Positions 6,371 through 11,724 of a DNA stretch of 11,765 bases are shown here, piece by piece. The stretch is taken from assembly GCA_050744245.1 (NCBI GenBank), contig JBOGGX010000297.1:1-11765 (forward strand), in the 5' to 3' direction. Each line of letters starts with the position of its first letter. Within the stretch, counting starts at the first letter, position 1. The notes below the pieces were generated by a model. That model worked only from the letters and a program-made list of their open reading frames with translations, was not told the DNA's origin and made no database searches. This stretch comes from JBOGGX01 sp050744245. Its GTDB lineage: Bacteria > Actinomycetota > Acidimicrobiia > Acidimicrobiales > JBOGGX01. The translations under genes were made by a program, and so were the position numbers.

Positions 6371-7609
6371 TCACGGCACGTAGGGCTCGAGCGGTTCGGG
6401 AAGGAGCAGCGTCTCTGGGTACCAGTCACCGGCCTCGTTGACCCCTTCCGGGGCCGGACCGGCGCCGATCACCGAGAGCAGCGGCTGCGCCGCGGCCAGC
6501 TCACCCCACTCGGTCCATGACACCTCGAACGCGTACCCGGGCAGATCGAAGCTCTGCTCGTGCAGGTACTCGGCGATCGCCTCCCGATCGTCGCCGACCT
6601 CGCCGACGGCCTGGGCGACCATCTGCACGATGCCGTAGCCGGCGACGGCGTCGTCCTCCATGAACTGGTTGTCGGACGACTCCAGGTACCGGCGGGCGAG
6701 CTCCTGGTACTCCTCGCCCTGGTAGTCGGCACAGTCGAAGTCGACGTAGCGGTCGATGGCGGCGTCGGCCACGCCGGACATCACCGCCGACAGCACCGAG
6801 TAGGCCCCGGTCACGGGCACGTCGAGCCCGAGGTCGGCCGACTGGGTGGTGATGGGGCCGGAGCCCGGCGGATGGCCGGTGGCCACGATCAGGTCGGGAC
6901 CGAACGTCTCGAGGCTGCGCAGGTAGGTGGTGAAGTCCTGCTCCGGGACGGGCGCCACCTCGATCTGCAGCTCGACGTCCTCGAGGGCGCCGAACTCGGT
7001 CTCGAGCGCGCCGCGGATGGCCTGCCCCCAGGCGTAGTCGGCGATGATGGCGCCGACCCGGGTGAGCCCCTCGGCCTCCGCGTACTGGGCGATCGGCCCG
7101 GCCACCATCGGAGCCGCGGGCAGGCAGGTGCGGAAGGTGTAGCGGCTGGCCCCGGTGAGGATGACGTCGGAGCCGGCCTTGACGAGGAACAGCGGCGTCG
7201 TCAGCTCCTCGGCGATCCTGGCCGTGGCCAGGCCCACGTCGCTGGAGATCACGCCGCCCACGGCGACGACGTCGTCATCGACGAGGCGCTCCATCGCGGT
7301 CGTCCCCTCGTCGGCGTTGGACTGGTCGTCGATCAGGACCAGCTCCAGCGGGCGACCGTCGACGCCGCCGTCGGCGTTGATCTCGTCGACGGCCAGCTGC
7401 ATGCCGTCCTGCACGTGAACCCCCCACGCCGCGAACGGGCCGGTGAGCGAGGTCAGGGCCCCGATCCTGATGGGTTCGCCGCTCGGCTCCGCCCCGTCCT
7501 CGGCGCCGGCCTCGTCGTCGGCCGCGTCATCGTCGTCGTCGCCGCACGCGGCCAGGATCAACACCATGGCCGCCAGCACGCCGAGCCATCTGGCGCGGGT
7601 TGTCCTCAT
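6371..7609 (-). CDS. Substrate-binding lipoprotein of the Liv-type importer (Peripla_BP_6 family)
   Basis: This 412-residue lipoprotein captures the substrate outside the membrane. The start is the ATG at 7609, with a G-rich ribosome binding site (AGGGGGG) seven bases upstream; an upstream GTG would only add a charged extension. The signal peptide (MRTTRARWLGVLAAMVLILAAC) ends in the lipobox LAAC with lipidated Cys22, followed by an Asp/Ala linker (GDDDDDAADDEAG). The mature domain opens IRIGALTSLTGPFAAWG and continues LAVDEINADGGVDGRPLELV, the standard type I binding fold of HAAT receptors, with VGAIIADYAWGQ and LIVATGHPPGSGP further on. It heads the operon, as is common, and supplies LivH/LivM/LivG/LivF. 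The ligand cannot be named: amino acids, amides, urea or aromatic acids are all bound by relatives. No neighbouring catabolic gene narrows it. Confidence 0.92.
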   Translation of the reverse strand: MRTTRARWLGVLAAMVLILAACGDDDDDAADDEAGAEDGAEPSGEPIRIGALTSLTGPFAAWGVHVQDGMQLAVDEINADGGVDGRPLELVLIDDQSNADEGTTAMERLVDDDVVAVGGVISSDVGLATARIAEELTTPLFLVKAGSDVILTGASRYTFRTCLPAAPMVAGPIAQYAEAEGLTRVGAIIADYAWGQAIRGALETEFGALEDVELQIEVAPVPEQDFTTYLRSLETFGPDLIVATGHPPGSGPITTQSADLGLDVPVTGAYSVLSAVMSGVADAAIDRYVDFDCADYQGEEYQELARRYLESSDNQFMEDDAVAGYGIVQMVAQAVGEVGDDREAIAEYLHEQSFDLPGYAFEVSWTEWGELAAAQPLLSVIGAGPAPEGVNEAGDWYPETLLLPEPLEPYVP

Positions 7610-7684
7610 CTCGTCCCCCCTCGGTCGCGGATCCCCGTCCTCCCCAGGATCGCGCACGACCGCCCGCCGGCGCTGGGACTGTCG

Positions 7685-8764
7685 TCAGAAGCCTCTGGCC
7701 CGGTCGAGCGCCGTCCAGGTGTCGGCGTCGACGACGCCGTTGTCGGTGAGGTTGCTGTCGCTCTGGAACTTGGTGACCGCGGCGTGGGTCCGGTCACCGA
7801 AGTCGCCGTCGATGGTCCCGACGTCGTAGCCCAGGTACTCGAGCGTCTGCTGGAGGTAGGCGACCTGGTCTCGGTTGAAGGCCCCGCGTAGGAGCTCGGG
7901 GCGGGCGTCGCCGTCCTGGGCGTCGAGGTACTCCTCGACCATCAGGCCCCTCGTGGTGAAGGCGTCGGTCTCCTCGGGCAGGGCCCGGATCCGGTCGAAG
8001 TCGCCAGAGTTGATCGCGTCCCCTCGGGCCGTGGAGCCGGTGCCGTAGACGCTCTCGTACCAGGCGGCGGCCTCGGTGGCCTCCGGGCCGCTCTGGAGGA
8101 TGGGGTTGGCGAACGCCAGGGCGGCCACCCAGTCGGGGATGGTCATGTCGGTGACGAGATCGGCGGCCGAGAACCCGAGGCCGGCCCGGTAGCGAGCGGC
8201 GCGGAACCACTGCTCCGCGTGGCGAGACTCGTGGTACACGGTGCCGAGGAGGGCGGCCTGCTGTTCTGAGGTGGCCCAGTCGGCTGCCGCCGGCTCGAAC
8301 CGGGGAGGGTCGAGCGCCACCTTCCAGTCCTGGAACAGGAACCGGGCCAGGTTGCCTGCGGCTCCGGCGCCGTCGAGCGTGAAGGTCACGAACGGCACGC
8401 CGATCGCGGCCAGCCGCTCGTTGACCGCCACCTCGATCGCGGCCCGCCGGTCCTCGGCGCTGGTGCAGCTGTTGGCGATCCCAATCGTGTCGTCGACGTA
8501 CTCGTCGATCTGCTCGGGATCCCGCAGTCCCGTCTGGGCGCCGACGCTCGACTCGATGCTCTGCCAGAACAGGTCGTCGACCACCCCGTCGACCGGCTCG
8601 AGCCGGTGGTCGGTCTCGTACTGGCGCACCGCCCCCTCGGTGATGGGCCCGAAGTACCCGTCGATCTTGCCGGTCTCGTAGTCGGCCCGGCCGAGCATGG
8701 TCTGGAGGTACTCGACCCACTCGTTCTTGGGAGCGTCGTCGTCGCGACGAAGTTCGGGAGGCAT
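7685..8764 (-). CDS. Putative HExxH metallopeptidase with two flanking peptidoglycan-binding domains
   Basis: This is a 359-residue protein from the ATG at 8764; a GTG at 8881 is an alternative, and neither has a good Shine-Dalgarno sequence. An N-terminal PG_binding_1-like domain spans about 16-70 (YETGKIDGYFGPITEGAVRQ) and a C-terminal one about 299-353 (YDVGTIDGDFGDRTHAAVTK). Between them lies an unassigned domain of about 220 residues containing YHESRHAEQWF, an HExxH motif (178-182) typical of zinc peptidases. A third metal ligand is not obvious. Many acidic residues and one Cys (Cys100) are present. There is no signal peptide or membrane helix, so it is cytoplasmic, phage-lysin-like, or exported by a non-Sec route. 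It precedes the Liv operon on the same strand by 75 bases and is divergent from a second peptidoglycan-binding gene. The peptidase assignment is inference from the motif; the wall-binding domains are clear. Confidence 0.8.
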   Translation of the reverse strand: MPPELRRDDDAPKNEWVEYLQTMLGRADYETGKIDGYFGPITEGAVRQYETDHRLEPVDGVVDDLFWQSIESSVGAQTGLRDPEQIDEYVDDTIGIANSCTSAEDRRAAIEVAVNERLAAIGVPFVTFTLDGAGAAGNLARFLFQDWKVALDPPRFEPAAADWATSEQQAALLGTVYHESRHAEQWFRAARYRAGLGFSAADLVTDMTIPDWVAALAFANPILQSGPEATEAAAWYESVYGTGSTARGDAINSGDFDRIRALPEETDAFTTRGLMVEEYLDAQDGDARPELLRGAFNRDQVAYLQQTLEYLGYDVGTIDGDFGDRTHAAVTKFQSDSNLTDNGVVDADTWTALDRARGF

Positions 8765-8996
8765 CGGACCAGTATCCGCCAGCGTGCCCCCCGGGCTGAA
8801 GGCACCTTCGGGCAACCAGGGGCGCAGCCGTCCGGGCAAAGGGTTCGGAGCCAACGTGGTTGCTTCGGCGTCCTCTCGCACGCGAGGGCACCGCCGTCGT
8901 CGCGGCCACCTTCAACGCGCCCCGCTCCGACCTCGTCGCCGCAGTCCCCCGACTGGCAGAATGCGGCCGGGCCGGATGGAGGAGGAGAGAAGCGGC

Positions 8997-9419
8997 ATGG
9001 CGGACCTGTTGAAGAAGGGTGACCGGGGTCCCGCGGTCAAGACGATCCAGGAGGACTTGACCAAGCTCGGGTATGAGCACGGGAAGCCGGATGGGATCTT
9101 CGGTCCTCGCACTGAGGCTGTGGTGAAGCAGGCCCAGGAGGACAACGGTCTGCCTGCGGACGGTGTGGTCGGACCGGCCACCCGGGGCGCTCTCGCCCAG
9201 CAGAGCGTCGACGAGCGACTCCTCAAGAGCGGTGCGACCGGCGCCGCGGTCGAGCAGGCGCAGCGGCTGTTGGCCGGCGCAGGCTTCGACATCGGACCGA
9301 TCGATGGCATCTTCGGTCCCAAGCTCGTGGCCGCCATCAAGGTCCTCCAGGAGAAACACGGACTCACGGTGGACGGTGTGGTTGGCCCGCGGACCTGGCG
9401 GGCTCTGAAGAGCCTTTGA
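8997..9419 (+). CDS. Small protein made of two peptidoglycan-binding (PG_binding_1) domains
   Basis: The ATG at 8997 has an excellent Shine-Dalgarno sequence (AGGAGGAGAG at 8980-8989, seven-base spacing), and the product is 140 residues. It consists of two tandem copies of the three-helix peptidoglycan-binding domain: residues about 4-66 (DGIFGPRTEAVVKQAQ, DGVVGPATRGAL) and about 73-139 (DGIFGPKLVAAIKVLQ, DGVVGPRTWRAL). No catalytic domain, signal peptide or membrane segment is attached. Such domains bind cell-wall peptidoglycan and are usually fused to amidases, transpeptidases or lysins. A free-standing pair may act as a targeting or accessory partner. It is divergent from the HExxH protein, which has the same two-domain set, across a 232-base intergenic region, so shared regulation is likely. 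CAGAAT at 8957-8962 is a possible -10, without a recognisable -35. Confidence 0.88.
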   Translation: MADLLKKGDRGPAVKTIQEDLTKLGYEHGKPDGIFGPRTEAVVKQAQEDNGLPADGVVGPATRGALAQQSVDERLLKSGATGAAVEQAQRLLAGAGFDIGPIDGIFGPKLVAAIKVLQEKHGLTVDGVVGPRTWRALKSL

Positions 9420-9481
9420 GCTCGGTCGGCACTCTGGTAGGGCGCTGCGACCGCAGAGGTAACACGGCGCGCACACAGCCC

Positions 9482-9497
9482 TACACCACATGGTGTA
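9482..9497 (+). promoter_or_regulatory. Palindromic operator of the vapBC operon
   Basis: TACACCA (9482-9488) and TGGTGTA (9491-9497) are perfect seven-base inverted arms around CA. The site ends 12 bases before the vapB GTG. RHH VapB antitoxins bind such palindromes at their own promoter, so this is the likely autoregulatory site. No Shine-Dalgarno sequence lies between it and the start codon, which suggests a leaderless or near-leaderless transcript. Confidence 0.65.
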
Positions 9498-9509
9498 CCG
9501 TTGCCGGGC

Positions 9510-9716
9510 GTGGGTCGAACGAACATTGAGATCGACGACGAGCTGGTGTCGAAGGTGATGCGACGTTACGGCCTGCGCTCCAAGCGCGCTGCCGTCGACC
9601 TCGCGCTGCGCCGCCTGGCGGGCGCCCCTCGGTCGCGCCACGAGGCGTTGGCGCTGGAGGGATCGGGCTGGGCAGGTGATCTCGACGAGATGCGGCGCAC
9701 TCGGTTTGGCGAGTGA
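9510..9716 (+). CDS. vapB: VapB-type antitoxin (ribbon-helix-helix)
   Basis: This is a 68-residue antitoxin. The N-terminal ribbon-helix-helix reads MGRTNIEIDDELVSKVMRRYG followed by RSKRAAVDLALRRLAG, a standard VapB DNA-binding unit. The C-terminal part (GSGWAGDLDEMRRTRFGE) contains the GWxGDLxxMR toxin-binding phrase seen in many actinobacterial VapB proteins. I chose GTG at 9510 because family members begin with MGRTN; a TTG at 9501 is less likely. Its TGA overlaps the toxin GTG by four bases. It should neutralise the adjacent VapC and repress the operon through the palindrome at 9482-9497. Confidence 0.9.
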   Translation: MGRTNIEIDDELVSKVMRRYGLRSKRAAVDLALRRLAGAPRSRHEALALEGSGWAGDLDEMRRTRFGE

Positions 9717-10126
9717 CGCTCGTCGACACCTCGGCATGGGTTGAGTACCTGCGAGCCACCGGCAGCGACACGCATCGGGCGGTACGGCGCCTCCTCGACA
9801 GGGACGAGCCCGCGCACACCACTGACGTCGTGGTAATGGAAGTGCTTGCAGGCGCTCGTGACGATGATCATTGCGACCGGCTCCGCCGCCTCCTCGCCCG
9901 CTGCGAGCATGTGCCGATCGAGGGTCTGGACGACTTCGAGGCGGCCGCCGACGTGTACCGGGCATGCCGCGCCGCCGGCGAGACGGTGCGAGCCCTGACC
10001 GACTGCTTGATCGCGGTGGTGGCACGACGGGCGTCGTTGACGGTGCTGCACGCCGACCGGGACTTCGACGTGCTCGCCCGACGCGCCGGCTTGCACGCCG
10101 GCCGGGGTGGGGGTAGCAGCCGATGA
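9713..10126 (+). CDS. vapC: VapC-family PIN-domain toxin (ribonuclease)
   Basis: This 137-residue PIN-domain RNase carries its acidic active-site residues: Asp5 (TLVDTSAWVEYL), Glu43 (VVMEVLAGA), Asp97 (ALTDCLIAVVA) and Asp115/Asp117 (HADRDFDVLA). The N-terminus and spacing match typical VapC proteins. GTG at 9713 overlaps the vapB stop by four bases, so it is translated by coupling. The final residues (GLHAGRGGGSSR) are a basic, glycine-rich tail beyond the usual PIN end and overlap a convergent coding remnant on the other strand. It is not closely similar to the toxin at 2065-1673, which belongs to the Phd-paired subgroup. Intact by inspection. Confidence 0.9.
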   Translation: MTLVDTSAWVEYLRATGSDTHRAVRRLLDRDEPAHTTDVVVMEVLAGARDDDHCDRLRRLLARCEHVPIEGLDDFEAAADVYRACRAAGETVRALTDCLIAVVARRASLTVLHADRDFDVLARRAGLHAGRGGGSSR

Positions 10127-10256
10127 CCGTGCGGGCGGCCGCGCGAGCGGTGGTGAAGTAGGTCGGCCATGTGATCCGGCCGTCGCCTTCGGCGTCGGGG
10201 ATCGTGGGCGTCCCGGTGGGGTCGACGTTGGCGAGGCGGTGGACGTCGCCTCGCAG
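10098..10256 (-). pseudogene. Coding remnant of unknown product
   Basis: On the minus strand about 50 codons from 10247 to 10098 show a strong coding pattern by my hand count: roughly 94% GC at third positions, 66% at first and 58% at second. The translation contains natural-looking stretches such as ANVDPTGTPTIPDAEGDG and ITWPTYFTTARAAARTVI. There is no start with a ribosome binding site. Upstream, the better frame shifts by one (ALGHRAVGLCILGSCEA, about 10320-10265), suggesting a frameshift. Downstream the frame has no stop and runs antisense through vapC. It looks like a gene fragment truncated next to the vapBC module. I recognise no family. Confidence 0.35.
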
Positions 10257-10443
10257 GAGCCGAGGATGCAGAGTCCGACCGCGCGATGTCCGAGGGCAAC
10301 GATCGGGCAGCAGCGACAGGCGATGGCATCCGGCGAGCCGACGTCGGACGAGGAAGCTCATGGCTGATGAATGCCGGACCATCCGCTGGCGCGCAAGAGG
10401 CTGACCAGGACGTCCTCGCCGCTAACCATCCCCTTTGCCGCGG

Positions 10444-10520
10444 AGCGAGCGTCGGGGATCGAACCCGCGTTCCCAGCTGGGGGAGCCGGCCGTGGGCGGT
10501 CCGTTGAGCAGGTCGTTCGC
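10444..10520 (-). pseudogene. Degenerate tRNA-Gly(CCC)-like sequence
   Basis: These 77 bases fold like a tRNA with defects. Acceptor arms GCGAACG (10520-10514) and CGCTCGC (10451-10445) pair at six of seven positions. The anticodon arm CCGGC-TCCCCCA-GCTGG has five pairs (one G-T) and a loop containing CCC. The T arm is GCGGG-TTCGATC-CCCGA, with four of five pairs. The D arm does not form, the segment before the anticodon arm is too long (24 bases), U8 is A and U33 is C. The 3' half closely matches the real tRNA-Gly at the right edge: 23 of 26 bases between 10453-10478 and 11734-11759. It is most likely a non-functional tRNA duplicate or an attachment-site scar. Confidence 0.55.
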
Positions 10521-10581
10521 CCGTTTGCCCAGGTCAGCGGTGCTGCGCCGTCCCTATCGTCCCGTTACCCCGGATCGGATC

Positions 10582-10603
10582 CCGCTCCGCAGGGTCACGC
10601 TAG
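10582..10603 (+). repeat. 22-base imperfect direct repeat, left copy
   Basis: This copy matches 11624-11645 at 18 of 22 positions. All four differences are C/T or G/A transitions, and the shared core is GGTCACG. The copies lie about 1.04 kb apart and enclose the DUF433/DUF5615 module and the frameshifted gene at 11298-11584. Confidence 0.45.
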
Positions 10604-10611
10604 GGTCACGC
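10591..10611 (+). repeat. Tandem 10-base direct repeat AGGGTCACGC
   Basis: AGGGTCACGC occurs at 10591-10600 and again at 10602-10611, an 11-base period that places both copies on one face of the helix. It lies about 110 bases upstream of the DUF433 gene and could be a regulator site or a remnant of a recombination site. Confidence 0.5.
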
Positions 10612-10633
10612 GGGACTGACCTGAGGTACTCGG

Positions 10634-10655
10634 CGATGCCGCTCGCGAGGCATCG
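10634..10655 (+). promoter_or_regulatory. Hairpin upstream of the DUF433 gene
   Basis: CGATGCC (10634-10640) and GGCATCG (10649-10655) are perfect seven-base inverted arms around GCTCGCGA, itself containing the palindrome TCGCGA. It lies about 70 bases before the start codon. It has no U-tract, so an operator or leader structure is more likely than a terminator. Confidence 0.3.
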
Positions 10656-10723
10656 GGCCAGGGTCGGGCTCGGGCGGCGCCTCGCAAGCCACCGACCTGC
10701 GACCGGCAGATGGAGGTACCGTG

Positions 10724-10948
10724 GTGCCGATGGATCTCACCTCGGTCATCGAGACCCGCCCGGGTGTCCGTAGCGGCAAGCCCTGCTTCGTCGGCACGCG
10801 CATCGCGGTCTACGACGTCCTCGAGTATCTGGCGTCGGGGATGACCACCGAGGAGATCGTCGCGGACTTCCCGGAGCTGACGCCTGAGCACGTCCGGGCC
10901 GCCATCGAGTTCGCGGCCCTCCGTGAACGCCGCCTAGCCACGGCGTGA
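10724..10948 (+). CDS. DUF433 (VapB45-like) antitoxin
   Basis: This 74-residue protein of the DUF433 family is the antitoxin partner of DUF5615 toxins. The family phrase is clear: IETRPGVRSGKPCFVGTRIAVYDVLEYLASGMTTEEI (residues 9-45), then FPELTPEHVRAAIEFAALRER. This is a winged/helix-turn-helix DNA-binding fold expected to autorepress its operon. The Shine-Dalgarno GGAGGT (10712-10717) favours the GTG at 10724. The ATG at 10730 is an alternative two residues shorter, and the GTG at 10721 is too close to the Shine-Dalgarno sequence. Its TGA overlaps the toxin start by four bases. Cys21 lies in the conserved KPC segment. The protein looks intact even though its partner toxin is frameshifted. 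Confidence 0.88.
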   Translation: MPMDLTSVIETRPGVRSGKPCFVGTRIAVYDVLEYLASGMTTEEIVADFPELTPEHVRAAIEFAALRERRLATA

Positions 10949-11288
10949 GGCTCCTGTTCGATCAGAACCTGTCGAGGAACCTCGTCGGGCAGTTGCGCGA
11001 CGCGTTCCCCGAGAGCCAGCACGTCACCGCCCTGGGCCTCGACACCGCGACCGATCGCGAGATCTGGGAGTTCGCCCGCGAGAACGGCTACCTGGTCGTC
11101 TCGAAGGATTCGGACTTCCGACAGCTCGCCTTCCTCTACGGCCCTCCCCCGAAGGTCGTGTGGCTTCGGGTGGGCAACGCATCACCGCGACGGTCCTCCA
11201 GGGCGTCCTCGAACACGCGAAGACCATCGTGGCGTTCGCGGTCAGCGAGGACGAGGCGCTCCTTGTCCTTCCGGCCCTGTTGAGCTGA
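10945..11288 (+). pseudogene. DUF5615 (VapC45-like, PIN-like) toxin with a -1 frameshift
   Basis: The start is the GTG at 10945, overlapping the DUF433 stop. Residues 1-80 are a good DUF5615/Mut7-C-like toxin: RLLFDQNLSRNLVGQLRD (Asp6), TATDREIWEFARENGYLVVSKDSDF (Asp37, Asp55, Asp57) and GPPPKVVWLRVGNAS. After about 11184 the frame turns into Arg/Ser-rich sequence (SPRRSSRASSNTRRPSWRS) and stops at 11283. The next frame gives the expected family ending: TATVLQGVLEHAKTIVAFAV, then SEDEALLVLPALLS, stopping at 11288. Restoring one base near 11184 (GCATCA-ACC) rejoins them into a normal 114-residue toxin. So it is either a recently disabled toxin or an assembly error. The acidic residues are all before the break, but the last strand and helix would be lost. 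Confidence 0.85.
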
Positions 11289-11297
11289 TCTCGCTCG

Positions 11298-11584
11298 TCA
11301 CTCGAACGGGATCTTGCCGTCCGGACCGGTTGGGCCGACGGTGAACGGCACGTACCCGGGATCGACCTGTTCGACGGTCAACTCGGAGAAGACCAAGGTG
11401 ACGTTGTGGCTGTTCGTCTCGATCCGAACCTCGTGGAACGGTCTCCCCAACGCGTCCGGCCAGTGCTTGGCAAGCCTCGACTCAGTGATGACACTGCCGC
11501 CCGGGCCCAGCGCCTTCCACTTCACCCCGAGACATACCCGTCGAGGTCGATCGGGTGGCCGGTCGCGAAGTCGAGATGCGTCAA
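11298..11584 (-). pseudogene. Small unknown protein gene broken by a frameshift in a G run
   Basis: Two minus-strand frames join into one natural-looking product. The first reads THLDFATGHPIDLDGYVSG (from about 11584, a TTG) and hits TGA within GGGGTGA around 11527-11522. The second continues from the same point as VKWKALGPGGSVITESRLAK, HWPDALGRPFHEVRIETNS, then HNVTLVFSELTVEQVDPGY, ending at 11298. Both halves have high third-position GC. One base missing from the G run explains the break. The joined product would be about 95 residues, probably a strand-rich small protein; I recognise no family. The start is unsure (TTG without Shine-Dalgarno sequence). Convergent with the DUF5615 gene, 9 bases between the stops. 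Confidence 0.5.
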
Positions 11585-11623
11585 CGGCGGAGCAGGCGGC
11601 AGAGCAGCCCTTGGCGGGCCCGG

Positions 11624-11645
11624 CCGTTCCGTAAGGTCACGTTAG
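11624..11645 (+). repeat. 22-base imperfect direct repeat, right copy
   Basis: This is the partner of 10582-10603, with 18 of 22 bases identical and only transition differences. It lies about 80 bases beyond the 3' end of the tRNA-Gly, between that gene and the frameshifted small gene. Confidence 0.45.
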
Positions 11646-11724
11646 TTCCCAGCGCCCGATCCGGCCCCTGCGGCCAAAGTCCGAGGCCGCCGGAAACCGG
11701 CGCTGACCTGGGGCTTCGATGGAG

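Larger units (their letters stand above)
10127..10723. other. 597-base stretch without an intact gene
   Basis: Between vapC and the DUF433 gene I see no intact reading frame that looks real. The stretch holds the minus-strand coding remnant (to about 10256, possibly 10330), a tRNA-Gly-like sequence (10444-10520), a perfect GGATC-G-GATCC inverted repeat (10572-10582), one copy of a 22-base repeat (10582-10603), a tandem 10-base repeat (10591-10611) and a 7-base-stem hairpin (10634-10655). It reads as decayed or integration-scarred DNA. Confidence 0.5.

Noticed and set aside
2902..7609. The Liv-type operon as a urea (Urt) transporter.
   Set aside because: The family can transport urea, but no urease or amidase genes are in the window and the binding protein shows nothing specific, so no substrate is claimed.
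6560..7891. A 443-codon plus-strand frame over the binding-protein gene.
   Set aside because: It is the complement of a well-supported lipoprotein gene and contains only low-complexity Gly/Val/Asp/Arg sequence without a recognisable domain.
7794..10382. An 862-codon open frame on the minus strand.
   Set aside because: It lies antisense to the 8997-9419 gene and vapBC and out of frame with the HExxH gene, and is rich in Arg/Pro/Gly. Apart from the short stretch at 10098-10256 it does not look like protein. Such frames are common in very GC-rich DNA.
10572..10582. GGATC-G-GATCC inverted repeat as a functional site.
   Set aside because: It is short, close to a restriction-type palindrome, and GATC-rich strings recur by chance; nothing nearby links it to a function.
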